Shown piece after piece: positions 51,771 through 62,151 of a stretch of DNA of 64,000 nucleotides. Each line of letters starts with the position of its first letter. Position 1 is the first letter of the stretch. Source of the DNA: Flavobacterium bizetiae (GTDB lineage Bacteria; Bacteroidota; Bacteroidia; Flavobacteriales; Flavobacteriaceae). The stretch covers positions 21,455 to 85,454 of the forward strand of contig NZ_CADCSU010000068.1 of assembly GCF_902804475.1 (NCBI RefSeq). The letters are read 5' to 3'. The notes below the pieces were generated by a model, which was given only the letters and a program-made list of their open reading frames with translations, was not told the DNA's origin and made no database searches. A program made the translations under genes and the position numbers.

Positions 51771-54700
51771 ATGATAGAAAATAAAAGCATGCATCATATA
51801 AGAATAATATTTTTTTTAGTTTTTCTGCTATTTTCATTTGAAGTTTACAGTCAAAGTGAAAATTCGTTTAATCCCAAAATTATACCGCCTTCTCCCACAG
51901 CCTATGAATTGGGTAGATACGGACAAACAGATGTTGGTACTTTTACAGGTACACCTAATATTAGTGTGCCATTGTATACTTATAAAACTAGAAATCTTTC
52001 AATTCCTATTAGCCTTGGATATAATTCGAATGGGATACAAGTAGACCAGATGGAGACAAATGTGGGACTTGGATGGAATTTAAATGCAGGAGGAATTATT
52101 AATAGAGTAGTAAGAGGAAAACCTGATGAAGAAAGGTCTACTCCAATTAATGAGGATGATTGTCTCTCCGGTAGTTTTGTCTCATACATGGTTGCTAATC
52201 AATTCAATGATACTCAACCAGATTTGTACTCTTATAATTTCAATGGTCATTCCGGACAATTTGTTTTTGATAAGAATAATAAAGTTGTTTTGGTACCACA
52301 AAATAATTTAAAGATTGAACGAGTGGAAATCGATCTTAAAAAAGGTTTTAGAATAACTACTGATGATGGAGTTGAATATTATTTTTTTGATAAAGAATAT
52401 AGTATCTGGGAGAATACTGATGCGCCAAGTAGTGTTTTAACAGGCTGGTATCTAAGTAAAGTAATTCACCCGTCAGGTGATGTGATCAATTTTACCTATA
52501 AGGATACCAATTACAGCTTTACTTCAAATATTAGTTTTTCACTTCCTGTAAAAATAAGTGAGCAAACCAAATGTCCCAGTGGGCCTAATGTTAATCTTTG
52601 GGAACAAAAGAGTGTAAACATCTTATCAGTAATGGGAAAAATGATTGAAAGTATAAGTAGTAATGATTCTATATTTGGTACGCTAACTTTTCAGCATATC
52701 GCTCATCCAAATATGATTGGTAACTTTTTAATTAAAGGATATCAAGTAACTGACAGCAAGCAAAATAACATTGAGAATACAATATTTAATTATTTATTCC
52801 CTAACAACAAAAGGATTTTTCTAAGTGAATGTATTTTTAAAGATACTTCAAAAAAATATAGTTTTGAATATGAAGATCCTGAAAGATTACCAGAGCGATT
52901 ATCTGGTAGCAAAGATTTATGGGGTTTTTATAATGGTAAAGGAGGTATTTACCCAGATCCGGATATTCATAGTGATTTGTATTCATTAAACAGCGTAATG
53001 ATCAATGCCGTTAAGAAAATGTCTATTGGTGATAAACGAGCTTATAGTGATTTTGCGAAAAAGGGAATTTTAAAAAAAATTGTTTATCCTACAAAAGGGT
53101 CTAATGAATTCACATACGAATCAAATACAGTAATAGGCACTATTACAAGTCCCCTTGAAATTGCGGGAAAAACTATTAGACTTTTAAATCCGGGATATGG
53201 TTCTGAAGTACTCCACGATTCATTTGAGTTTGAAAATAAGAAAGAGTATACAGCAGAAATAGAAGCAACTATCATTTCTGATGGATATAATTCTGGTAAT
53301 GATATTTTTCCAGTTGGAGAAGAATATATTGAAGTTACAATTGAGAATTTAACGAATCCGGAAATAATACCTCCTTTTTATGTTAGTGAGTTTAATAAAC
53401 CAAAAATTAAGTCATATAAATTTTTAGCCGATACTAAATACAAGATTTCGGTTGTTTATAATCCGGCTATAAAAACAACAGCACGAGTTATTTTTAGTTA
53501 TTGCACAGGTGGAGGTATTGAGTCTATTGGTAATATAGCAGTAGGAGGATTAAGGATTGAAGAAATAAAGACTTTTGACGCTGATTTTAATAAAGCTGAT
53601 ATAAAATATTACTATTATGGACCTAGAGAAACACCCAATATATCATCAGGTGTTGAGGGAGTAGAAATGAATTTATTTATGAATACTTCAATTAATACGG
53701 TTTGTTCAGCAGATGGCCCGTCACCATTTTATAATGTAGGTATAACTCATGTTACAACCTTACATCCAAATAGCATATATCAATTGTACAGATCAAATGG
53801 CAATAACTCGACAACGTACAGAAATGTAACTGTAAGCCATGGTGCTAATTATGAAAATGGAGGTGAAGAATTTTTTTATCATGCTTCATCAGATACCAAA
53901 CCTAGTTCTTGTATCAATAATACAATTAATTCAGCGCCCTGGACTAACTCAAGTTGGGATAATGGGCTATTATATAAAAAAATAATTTTTAAAAAAATAA
54001 TTTCAACCAATAAGTTAATAGATTTAAATATAGTAGAAAATACCTATAAATTAAAAGAAGAATATAATAAGGAGGTTGTAGGACTAGCATATGATTTTAA
54101 ATTTAATCCTGTCATTTTCTATGATCCACCTAGTCTTAAAGCTATTGAACATTTGAATATTGCTAAATATACCACTAATTCTTATTGGTCTTATTTAGAA
54201 TCAGAAAAAAATACCCAAAATGATGTAGAAGGTTTAAATCCTGTAACTACTACAACCACATATAAGTATAACAATCCTCTTCATAAAAAATTAAGTTCAC
54301 AAATCACAACGACTTCTACAGGAGAAGAAATTGAAACTAAATATTTTTATCCGCAAGATCCGGAAATGGCATCTGAGCCTTTACGTAATGAGCTAATTGC
54401 TAAAAATATGATCGGTGCAGTGCTGGATACACAAACCTTAAGAGGAGGAACAAAAGTATCCGAGCAAAAAACGATCTATGAGCAAAGTGGTGTAACAAAT
54501 AATTTATTATTACCTCGATATATTGGTGTTAATAAGGGAGCAAGTTCTGTGGATTTAAGTCAGGATAAAAAAATCACCTATGATCAGTACGATGAGAAGG
54601 GAAATATTTTGCAGTATACCTTAGAGAGTGGTATTCCGGTATCAATTATCTGGGGGTATAATAAAACACAACCTATTGCTAAGATAGAAAATCTTGCCTA

Positions 54701-57389
54701 TAACCTTATTCCTTCGGGAACAATAACTGCCTTACAAACTCGATCTAACGAAGATATTGATAATTGTATGTCAAAAAGTTGTAGTGAGCAAAAACTAAGA
54801 GATGATTTAAATGCATTTCGAAACAGTTTACCAGATGCTTTTATATCTACCTATACGTATAATCCTTTAGTAGGGGTTACCAGTGTAACAGATCCTAAAG
54901 GAATAGGATCTTATTATGAATATAATACTTTTGGCAGATTAAAATTTGTGAAAGACAAAGATTTGAATGTACTTCAAAAATATTGTTACAATTACAAAGG
55001 GCAACAAATAGATTGCAATGATAATAGTTCGACAACGGTAATTTTGTATAAAAGTAGTGCCAGAAGTGGTTCGTTTACGAGAAACAACTGTTCTTCAGGA
55101 GGATCAGGCTCGACTGTAGTTTATAGTCAGGCAGAAGGAGTTTCTTCTTCGACTATTTCACAGGCTGACGCTGATTCAAAAGGATTAGATAAATTCAATA
55201 CAGACGGACAAAATTTTGCCAATGCCAATGGCGAATGTATTTTTAGGAGTGCTCCTTTAATTGGCTCTTTCCAAAAAAATAATTGTACAGTTGGCGGAGT
55301 GGGGTCTTATGTAAATTATAGCTTAGCTAGCGGAGCAGTTACTTTAACAACCTCTCAGGCGGATGTTGACGCTCAAGCCTGGACTAAATTTCAAAGTGAA
55401 GGTTTGGCTAATGCTAATGCTTACGGAGACTGTACATTTCAGAGCGCAGCTATAGCTAGTCAGGCATTTCAAAAAAATAATTGTACAGTTGGCGGGGTAG
55501 GTTCTTATGTAAATTATAGTTTACCTGCTGGGGCAATTACCTTAAAAACCTCTCAGGCAGATGTTGATGCTCAGGCCTGGACTAAATTTCAAACCGAAGG
55601 TTTGGCGAATGCCAATGCATACGGAGATTGTACTTTTGCAAGTGCTCGTTTAAGCGATACTTTTCAAAAAAATAATTGTACAGTGGGAGGAGTAGGGTCT
55701 TATGTCCTTTATACTTTAGCTGCTGGAACAATTACTCTAAAAACTTCTCAGGCTGATGTTGATGCCCAGGCATGGACCAGGTTTCAAAACGAAGGTATAG
55801 CATATGCTAATGTTTATGGAGACTGTACATTTCAGAGCGCAGCTATAGCTAATCAGGCATTTCAAAAAAATAATTGTACAATTGGCGGATTGGGATCTTA
55901 TGTAAATTATAGTTTACCTGTCGGAGCAGTTACCTTAAAAACGTCTCAGGCTGATGTCGATGCTCAGGCCTGGAATAAATTCCAAAATGAAGGTTTAGCT
56001 AATGCCAATGCTTATGGAGATTGTACATTTCAGAGTGCTGCTTTAAGTGGTACTTTTAGAAAAAATAATTGTACAGTTGGCGGGGAGGGCTCTTATGTAA
56101 ATTACAGTTTACCTATTGGATCAGTTACATTAAAAACGTCTCAGGCTGATGTTGATGCTCAGGCCTGGAATAAATTCCAAAATGAAGGTTTAGCCAATGC
56201 TAATGTCTATGGAGACTGTACATTTCAGAGTGCTCCTTTAAGTAATTCTTTTCAAAAAAATAACTGTACAGCTGGAGGAGTTGGATCTTTTGTTGGTTAT
56301 AGTTTACCAACGGGGGCTGTAACACTAAAAACTTCACAGGCTGATGTTGATGCTCAGGCTTGGACTAGATTTCAAAATGAAGGTATAGCTAATGCTAATG
56401 CCTATGGAGATTGTACATTTCAGAGTGCCCCTTTAAGTGATGCTTTTCAAAAAAATAATTGTGCAGCAGGAGGAGTTGGATCTTTTGTTGGTTATAGTTT
56501 ACCGACTGGAGCAGTTACATTGAAAACGTCTCAGGCAGATGTTGATGCTCAGGCGTGGACTAAATTCCAAAATGAAGGTTTGGCCAATGCGAATGCCAAT
56601 GGTTATTGTACCTTTTATAGCATTGCCAGAAGCGGTTCATTTACCAAGAACAACTGTCCTGTGGGAACATATGGATCGACTGTTCCTTTTAGTCAGGCAG
56701 CCGGAGCGGTTACTTCGACTATTTCACAAGCAGATGCTGATAGTAAAGGGAATAGTAAATTTAATATAGAGGGATGGGATAATGCTATTGCGACAGGAAT
56801 TTGTATTATGCCACTGCCTGCATCACCTACAGGATTAACTTTAATTAAAGCCACAGCAACATCATTAGATCTTTCATGGAATGCAGTTGTAGGCGCTGCA
56901 AGTTATAAAATATACAAAAATGGGGTATATACCGGTGTAACATCGTCAACTAATACAAGTTCATTGTATGAGTTAACACCTTTAACAACTTATAATATTC
57001 AGGTTTTAGCAGTTAATGCTACAGGAAGTAGCGATTTAAGTGCTGTCGTACCAATGACGACAACTTCAATAGCTATAATAAATGCTTGTACCTTGAATTT
57101 TAGTGGAGTATCAGGAAGTAGTGCTATGTATAAAAATGGTTCGAGATATTTATCAGCAGATTCACCTGGTTCATATAATGGTACATTAGGAACAGGAGAT
57201 AGCTTTTATGTAGAAGTCAATGCATCAAAGACATATTATAAAAGTATAACAATTACCAGTTCTGTTAGGGGTACATTGTATTTGTATGGTCCTAATAAAA
57301 TTGGTAATGCTATAACTTCAGCAACATTTACAAAAGTGGGTTCAGAAGTGATAACAATAGATTGTATTGCAACTGATATGTTAGATTAG
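51771..57389 (+). CDS. Very large RHS-like surface protein with nine DUF5977 repeats
   Basis: 1872 residues. It may start at the ATG at 51789, which gives a cleaner signal peptide ending at VYSQS. The N-terminal region has GRYGQTDVGTFTGTPNISVPLYTY and GLGWNLNAGGIINRVVRGKPDE, as in SpvB/RHS-associated N-terminal domains. YD-like repeats follow around residues 1020-1085 (YEYNTFGRLKFVKDKDLNVLQKY). Nine tandem DUF5977 repeats of 65 residues occupy about 1096-1680. A fibronectin type III domain (about 1681-1767) and a beta-rich tail end the protein. No toxin domain is visible. It may act as a shell or adhesin partner of the next gene. Confidence 0.85.
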   Translation: MIENKSMHHIRIIFFLVFLLFSFEVYSQSENSFNPKIIPPSPTAYELGRYGQTDVGTFTGTPNISVPLYTYKTRNLSIPISLGYNSNGIQVDQMETNVGLGWNLNAGGIINRVVRGKPDEERSTPINEDDCLSGSFVSYMVANQFNDTQPDLYSYNFNGHSGQFVFDKNNKVVLVPQNNLKIERVEIDLKKGFRITTDDGVEYYFFDKEYSIWENTDAPSSVLTGWYLSKVIHPSGDVINFTYKDTNYSFTSNISFSLPVKISEQTKCPSGPNVNLWEQKSVNILSVMGKMIESISSNDSIFGTLTFQHIAHPNMIGNFLIKGYQVTDSKQNNIENTIFNYLFPNNKRIFLSECIFKDTSKKYSFEYEDPERLPERLSGSKDLWGFYNGKGGIYPDPDIHSDLYSLNSVMINAVKKMSIGDKRAYSDFAKKGILKKIVYPTKGSNEFTYESNTVIGTITSPLEIAGKTIRLLNPGYGSEVLHDSFEFENKKEYTAEIEATIISDGYNSGNDIFPVGEEYIEVTIENLTNPEIIPPFYVSEFNKPKIKSYKFLADTKYKISVVYNPAIKTTARVIFSYCTGGGIESIGNIAVGGLRIEEIKTFDADFNKADIKYYYYGPRETPNISSGVEGVEMNLFMNTSINTVCSADGPSPFYNVGITHVTTLHPNSIYQLYRSNGNNSTTYRNVTVSHGANYENGGEEFFYHASSDTKPSSCINNTINSAPWTNSSWDNGLLYKKIIFKKIISTNKLIDLNIVENTYKLKEEYNKEVVGLAYDFKFNPVIFYDPPSLKAIEHLNIAKYTTNSYWSYLESEKNTQNDVEGLNPVTTTTTYKYNNPLHKKLSSQITTTSTGEEIETKYFYPQDPEMASEPLRNELIAKNMIGAVLDTQTLRGGTKVSEQKTIYEQSGVTNNLLLPRYIGVNKGASSVDLSQDKKITYDQYDEKGNILQYTLESGIPVSIIWGYNKTQPIAKIENLAYNLIPSGTITALQTRSNEDIDNCMSKSCSEQKLRDDLNAFRNSLPDAFISTYTYNPLVGVTSVTDPKGIGSYYEYNTFGRLKFVKDKDLNVLQKYCYNYKGQQIDCNDNSSTTVILYKSSARSGSFTRNNCSSGGSGSTVVYSQAEGVSSSTISQADADSKGLDKFNTDGQNFANANGECIFRSAPLIGSFQKNNCTVGGVGSYVNYSLASGAVTLTTSQADVDAQAWTKFQSEGLANANAYGDCTFQSAAIASQAFQKNNCTVGGVGSYVNYSLPAGAITLKTSQADVDAQAWTKFQTEGLANANAYGDCTFASARLSDTFQKNNCTVGGVGSYVLYTLAAGTITLKTSQADVDAQAWTRFQNEGIAYANVYGDCTFQSAAIANQAFQKNNCTIGGLGSYVNYSLPVGAVTLKTSQADVDAQAWNKFQNEGLANANAYGDCTFQSAALSGTFRKNNCTVGGEGSYVNYSLPIGSVTLKTSQADVDAQAWNKFQNEGLANANVYGDCTFQSAPLSNSFQKNNCTAGGVGSFVGYSLPTGAVTLKTSQADVDAQAWTRFQNEGIANANAYGDCTFQSAPLSDAFQKNNCAAGGVGSFVGYSLPTGAVTLKTSQADVDAQAWTKFQNEGLANANANGYCTFYSIARSGSFTKNNCPVGTYGSTVPFSQAAGAVTSTISQADADSKGNSKFNIEGWDNAIATGICIMPLPASPTGLTLIKATATSLDLSWNAVVGAASYKIYKNGVYTGVTSSTNTSSLYELTPLTTYNIQVLAVNATGSSDLSAVVPMTTTSIAIINACTLNFSGVSGSSAMYKNGSRYLSADSPGSYNGTLGTGDSFYVEVNASKTYYKSITITSSVRGTLYLYGPNKIGNAITSATFTKVGSEVITIDCIATDMLD
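55056..56810 (+). repeat. Nine-copy tandem coding repeat (195 bp unit, DUF5977)
   Basis: Nine units of 65 codons average 195 bp each. Copies 2-8 are very similar at DNA level (FQKNNCTVGG, TSQADVDAQAW, FQNEGLANANAYGDCTF). Copies 1 and 9 are diverged (TISQADADSKG) and resemble each other. The array is likely to expand or contract by recombination. Confidence 0.88.
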
Positions 57390-57477
57390 AATTAAATGAA
57401 ATAATACAACCCATATTAGTTTTCAGGCAATAGTTAGATCAAAAGTTGATAAAAGATACTTTATTAAAAAAAAATAC

Positions 57478-60400
57478 ATGAAAAAATATATACTAGTCTT
57501 GATTTTGTTTTTGTTTAAAGGAATGGGCTTACAGGCCCAGACTTTTAGCGATGACAATTTCTTATATACGGTTGCGCCAAAAAAGAAAGTTCAGTCTGGA
57601 AATTTTGATTCCTTAACAAAAGAAGAGAAGAGTCAAAATATAACTTATTTCGACGGATTAGGCCGCCCCATACAAACCATTGCTATTGGTCAGGGAGCAC
57701 AAGGACAGGATATTATAACTCCAATGGAATATGATCCTTTTGGGAGACAAGTAAAAGAATTTTTGCCTTATGCCTCCGCTAATGGCGGTAACAGCTACCC
57801 AAAGATAGATCCCACTGCTGCAATAACTGCTGTGCAAGGGTTTTACAGTTCAGATAAATATGAGAATACCGCCAATCCTTTTTCGCAAAAACAATATGAG
57901 CTTTCCCCTTTAAACCGGGTTTTAAAACAAGCAGCTCCGGGAACTTCCTGGGCTATGGGGAGTGGTCATGAAATCAAACTCGATTACCAAACCAATAAAT
58001 CAGCCGATGGCGTAAAATTATATAAAGCCATTACAACGTGGCAGGCGGGTCAGGGATTGTATGAAATTAGTTTTTCAGACGACGGAACATATGCCGAAAA
58101 TGAATTATATAAAACTGTAACTTTTGATGAAAATTCGGCAGCAAATCCAAGTGAATCTTCAGGTTCTACGGTAGAATTTAAAAACAAAGAAGGACAGGTA
58201 ATTCTTAAGCGAACTTACGATTCAGGAGAAAAACACGATACGTATTATGTATACGATATTTACGGTAACCTGACCTATGTATTGCCACCAAAAGTAACCG
58301 GAGGGATTAATGATGAAGTCTTAGATGGTTTATGTTATCAATATAAATATGATAATCGCAATCGTTTGGTCGAGAAAAAATTACCCGGAAAACAATGGGA
58401 ATTTATTGTTTATGATAAACTGGATCGCCCCGTGGCTACTGGTCCTGCATTTTCGCCTTTTAAAGATGAGAATGCAGAGGGCTGGATCATTACCAAATAT
58501 GATGCTTTTAGCCGACCGATTTATACGGGTTGGTATAATCAATCATCGAATTCAGTAATACGAAAATCATTACAGGATGCCCAAAACCTGGCAACTGTTT
58601 TGTTCGAAACCAAACAATCTTTTGGTACTATTGATGAAATTCCTGCATATTACAGCAATACTATTGAACCTATCAATTTTAGACTCCTAACGGTTAATTA
58701 TTATGATAATTACGCCTATCCCAATCCACCATCTATACCTGCAAAGATCGAGGGGCAGGATGTTTTAGTTAATGCAAAAGGTTTGGCTACAGGAAGCTGG
58801 ACAAGAGTATTAACAACAGCTTTAGCTAAGTTGGGAGAAACTACAAGTACAATATACGATGACAATGGCCGGCCAATACGCACAAGAATACAAAATCATT
58901 TTAACGGTTATACCATTACAGACAGTAAACTGGACTTTACAGGAAAAGCACTTTTTACCATTACCGAACATAAAAGAACGTCAGGCGATACTAAGCTTAT
59001 TGTACGAGAAGAGTTCACTTATTCTGCCCAAGATCGTTTACTTACTCACACGCATCAAATTAATGGTGGAACTGTTCAGCTTTTGGCAGCAAACAAATAT
59101 GATGAATTGGGGCAATTAGAAAGTAAAAATGTAGGTGACACTATTGGTAATGCAAGACAAAAAGTTGATTTTACTTATAATATCAGAGGCTGGCTTACCG
59201 GGATCAATAATATAGATAATCTGGAAGACAGTAGTGATCCAAAGGATTTATTTGCTTTTAAAATAAATTATGACAAAGTAGAGGCTAATCCAAATTATGC
59301 CGCAAAACTTTATAATGGAAATATTGCTGAAACTGCATGGATTACAGGTTCAGATTTTACGGGTGTAATTAGAAGATATGGCTATTTGTACGATAAATTA
59401 AATCGTTTACAAGACGCCACCTATCAAACCCCAAGCCAGACTGATAATAAAAATTATTTTGGTGAGAATATGGATTATGATAAAAATGGAAATATCACTA
59501 GATTACAGCGTATGTATATGGCAGGTGTGTTAAGTGATCCTTATGCAGATCCTATGGATAATTTAGGTTATTTCTATAAAGACAATTCTAATCAATTGAT
59601 GAAAGTAACAGATACATCGAATCAACCAAGGGGATTTAAAGATGACAGTAGTGGCTTTAATGATGCAACAGATGATTATGACTATGATAATAATGGAAAT
59701 CTTGTAAAAGATGAAAACAAAAACATCACCAAAATAGAGTATAACCATCTTAATTTACCTAAGAAAATTACATTTGGAACAACTGGAACTATTGAGTACA
59801 TTTACAACGCAGCGGGACAAAAACTAGAGAAAATTGTAACAGATAACAGTGTTGTAACCAATACCAATTATCTGGGAGGTTTTCAGTACAAAGACAATGT
59901 TTTAGAGTTTTTCCCAACGGCAGAAGGGTATGTGAAAAATGATAGTGGAGTTTTATCCTATGTATTTCAGTACAAAGATCATTTAGGGAATGTACGAGTG
60001 AGTTATGCTAAAAATCCAGTAACCCAGGTTCTTGAAATTATCGAAGAGAATAATTATTATCCTTTTGGTTTGAAACATGAAGGATATAATGATTATTTGC
60101 CAACTAATAATAAGTATAAGTTCAGCGGAAAAGAATTACAAGATGAGAGTATTGGCGGTGTTCAGCTGAATTGGTATGACATGGAAGCTCGAAACTACAT
60201 GCCAGATATTGGAAGATGGGGAAATATGGATGCACTTGCAGAAAGTTTTTTTGAATTTTCTCCATATAGTTTTTCAAATAATAACCCGATATATTTTTCA
60301 GATTCTAGTGGACTTGCTCCTGAAGGATTTAAAGAAGCAATTTCTTCAACTATTGTTAGAAATGGTAAAGTTGTTGAACATCGTGACGATGGAGACCCAA

Positions 60401-61008
60401 GTATTTATTTAGCTGATTTTGGTTGGAAAGTAGGTGATTCTACTGAGAGTTTACCTTTAATAGGTTTTGAAAAACCTGGTCAAAATTATAATGTTGGTGA
60501 TAAGATTATGTTTGATTTATCTGGTTATGGTATAACAAGCCAGCCTAAAAGAGCATTAGGTGTAACTTATGCGGTCGGTGGAGCTTATGACTTAACTGGT
60601 GCTTGGGAAGCTTTTTTTACAGAACTGTTTTCTGAAATTGGAGGTGATTCTCCAACAACCGCTTTAGCTTTTGCTGTAGTAACAAAAGGCAAAGTAAAAC
60701 CATCAACTTCTGTAAGAGCATTAACTGGTTTGCTTAAAGCAGGAAAGCTTCATAATCATCATGTCCTTTCTCAGCAGTTTAGAAAATGGTTTGCTAGTCG
60801 AGGGATTAAAAATATAGATGATTACACAATTCAAATGAGTGGAAAAAATCACTTAAAATCTTTGCATGGTCAAGGGAAATGGAATCAACAATGGGCTGAA
60901 TTTATTACAGCAAATCCAAGTGCAACACCATCTCAGATATTTTACCAAGCAGAATCGATGTTACAAAAACACGGATTAGAACATTCACGATATGTTCCAT
61001 ATAAATAA
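57478..61008 (+). CDS. RHS-repeat effector with a C-terminal HNH-like toxin
   Basis: 1176 residues with a signal peptide ending at LQAQT. The N-terminal part has ITYFDGLGRPIQTIAIGQ (DUF6443 type), then YD repeats (YDIYGNLTYVLPP, YDKLDRPVATGP). The RHS core occurs at about residues 860-945 (KFSGKELQDESIGGVQLNWYDMEARNYMPDIGRW... NNPIYFSDSSG). After the core comes a variable toxin region (945-1176). It contains LHNHHVLSQQF (His1094/His1095), KNHLKSLHGQGKWNQQW (His1125, His1130) and a helical tail. The pattern recalls HNH/Endonuclease VII-like toxins and DUF2380. Followed by a likely immunity gene. The toxin could be a nuclease. Confidence 0.86.
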   Translation: MKKYILVLILFLFKGMGLQAQTFSDDNFLYTVAPKKKVQSGNFDSLTKEEKSQNITYFDGLGRPIQTIAIGQGAQGQDIITPMEYDPFGRQVKEFLPYASANGGNSYPKIDPTAAITAVQGFYSSDKYENTANPFSQKQYELSPLNRVLKQAAPGTSWAMGSGHEIKLDYQTNKSADGVKLYKAITTWQAGQGLYEISFSDDGTYAENELYKTVTFDENSAANPSESSGSTVEFKNKEGQVILKRTYDSGEKHDTYYVYDIYGNLTYVLPPKVTGGINDEVLDGLCYQYKYDNRNRLVEKKLPGKQWEFIVYDKLDRPVATGPAFSPFKDENAEGWIITKYDAFSRPIYTGWYNQSSNSVIRKSLQDAQNLATVLFETKQSFGTIDEIPAYYSNTIEPINFRLLTVNYYDNYAYPNPPSIPAKIEGQDVLVNAKGLATGSWTRVLTTALAKLGETTSTIYDDNGRPIRTRIQNHFNGYTITDSKLDFTGKALFTITEHKRTSGDTKLIVREEFTYSAQDRLLTHTHQINGGTVQLLAANKYDELGQLESKNVGDTIGNARQKVDFTYNIRGWLTGINNIDNLEDSSDPKDLFAFKINYDKVEANPNYAAKLYNGNIAETAWITGSDFTGVIRRYGYLYDKLNRLQDATYQTPSQTDNKNYFGENMDYDKNGNITRLQRMYMAGVLSDPYADPMDNLGYFYKDNSNQLMKVTDTSNQPRGFKDDSSGFNDATDDYDYDNNGNLVKDENKNITKIEYNHLNLPKKITFGTTGTIEYIYNAAGQKLEKIVTDNSVVTNTNYLGGFQYKDNVLEFFPTAEGYVKNDSGVLSYVFQYKDHLGNVRVSYAKNPVTQVLEIIEENNYYPFGLKHEGYNDYLPTNNKYKFSGKELQDESIGGVQLNWYDMEARNYMPDIGRWGNMDALAESFFEFSPYSFSNNNPIYFSDSSGLAPEGFKEAISSTIVRNGKVVEHRDDGDPSIYLADFGWKVGDSTESLPLIGFEKPGQNYNVGDKIMFDLSGYGITSQPKRALGVTYAVGGAYDLTGAWEAFFTELFSEIGGDSPTTALAFAVVTKGKVKPSTSVRALTGLLKAGKLHNHHVLSQQFRKWFASRGIKNIDDYTIQMSGKNHLKSLHGQGKWNQQWAEFITANPSATPSQIFYQAESMLQKHGLEHSRYVPYK

Positions 61009-61018
61009 AAATATTAAA

Positions 61019-61510
61019 ATGAAAAAAATATCTACTAATAATGAACCGTTAGAATTGAGTATTAATAAGCAATATTATGTTATTGATTCTCTGTATTTGA
61101 CTGAGATAAAAAATGAATTCTTAAAAGCTAATATTTTGCCGAAGGATATTAGAATCGAAGTTTTTCCTTATACAGATACACCTTTTGCACTATATAAACC
61201 AAATGAGAGTACTTTTGATATAAATCAAATTATAAAAGTAGATTATGATGAAGTTGTTTTAGAAGATTTCTCTTTTTTTTCGACGGATACAGGATTAATA
61301 GTCTTTATTGCAGAAGATATATTAGTAGAATTTTTAAAAGATTTCAATTATGAAGATTTAGTTGATTCAGAAAATGAATTAATAAATGAAAAGTATTGGA
61401 AACAAATAGTTTCAAAGTTTAAGTCGGCAGATACTGCATTAGTCTTAGCAAATTCCGAAAATGACTTTGATGGAAGTGGTACATATAAGATTACTGCGAA
61501 GAGTTCTTAA
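61019..61510 (+). CDS. Probable immunity protein of the HNH-like RHS toxin
   Basis: 163 residues from the ATG at 61019. The open frame starts at 60992, inside the toxin gene. Very acidic (many Asp/Glu, e.g. YEDLVDSENELINEKYW), cytoplasmic, no signal peptide. It starts 10 bp after the toxin gene and is of the size and character expected of an immunity protein binding a basic nuclease toxin. The family was not recognised. Confidence 0.68.
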   Translation: MKKISTNNEPLELSINKQYYVIDSLYLTEIKNEFLKANILPKDIRIEVFPYTDTPFALYKPNESTFDINQIIKVDYDEVVLEDFSFFSTDTGLIVFIAEDILVEFLKDFNYEDLVDSENELINEKYWKQIVSKFKSADTALVLANSENDFDGSGTYKITAKSS

Positions 61511-61557
61511 GAAAGACTTTACTAACGTCTTTGACTTCACACCCACGAAACAAAATA

Positions 61558-61590
61558 AGCCACTTCATTACGGAGTGGCTTTTTGGTTTT
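61558..61590 (+). terminator. Terminator after the immunity gene
   Basis: AGCCACT pairs with AGTGGCT around a 9-base loop and is followed by a T-rich tract. Confidence 0.75.
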
Positions 61591-61607
61591 ATAGAGTTGC
61601 TACATGT

Positions 61608-62021
61608 TTAGGGAATAGCCGTAAATGTACCTGTTGTGATATTGAATCTTTTTTCTACTATTTTAGTACCGTCACAGTAACCTAATGGAAAACCATTATC
61701 ATTGGTTAAGTTACTAATATTGAATTCCCCTTTTAAGGTTTTTCCATCAAAACTAGTGATTTTTATTGTTCCAGATGTTTCGTCTGTATCCCAAAGACTT
61801 ACTTCTTTATAACAAAGTGAAGAGTCATTTAGAGGTAAAAAGTAATAGGTGTTTTTTGTGTATAAATTGTATGTTTTATTTGCAACTAAGACATTATCAG
61901 TTGTCCTGATTGTCAAACTAAATATTTCTAAGATATCAGAAGTCTTTCCTTTTACCTTTGGTGATGCAGTTATTTCAAACTCATTAGCACTAGTTGTTGT
62001 ATCATCGTTTTTGGTAATGTA
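61608..62021 (-). pseudogene. 3' part of a DUF6252-like gene
   Basis: The minus-strand frame is open from 62021 to its stop at 61608. It encodes 'EFEITASPKVKGKTSDILEIF' continuing as SLTIRTTDNVLVANKTYNLY ... GTIKITSFDGKTLKGEFNISN, the beta-rich C-terminal half of a DUF6252-type secreted or lipoprotein. The signal peptide and N-terminal half are missing. The homology stops at 62022, exactly where a 14-bp sequence shared with the IS1 transposase begins. Confidence 0.6.
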
Positions 62022-62022
62022 T

Positions 62023-62036
62023 CAGATGTGTTGGTG
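62023..62036 (+). repeat. 14-bp duplicate of an IS1 transposase segment
   Basis: CAGATGTGTTGGTG occurs here and again at 62178-62191 inside the transposase gene. It sits exactly at the break of the DUF6252-like gene. Confidence 0.45.
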
Positions 62037-62102
62037 GTTAATTATTACCTCTAACATTTACAGAAAATCAGATATTTATAGTAATATAGCATAAAAATTA
62101 AG

Positions 62103-62127
62103 ACAGCCTTTGAGCTGTTTTTTTATT
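62103..62127 (+). terminator. Short terminator before the IS1 gene
   Basis: ACAGC pairs with GCTGT around a 6-base loop and is followed by eight T-rich bases. It has no intact gene upstream on this strand and is probably left from a deleted one. Confidence 0.5.
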
Positions 62128-62151
62128 TTATAGTGCCTTAAATCGAAAAAA

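Noticed and set aside
55056..56810. Regular repeats suggesting a CRISPR array
   Set aside because: The unit is 195 bp, in frame and protein-coding, with no short identical repeats separated by unique spacers.
61849..62094. Plus-strand open frame opposite the DUF6252-like fragment
   Set aside because: The protein is low-complexity and hydrophobic, while the opposite strand shows family motifs. It crosses the rearrangement junction.
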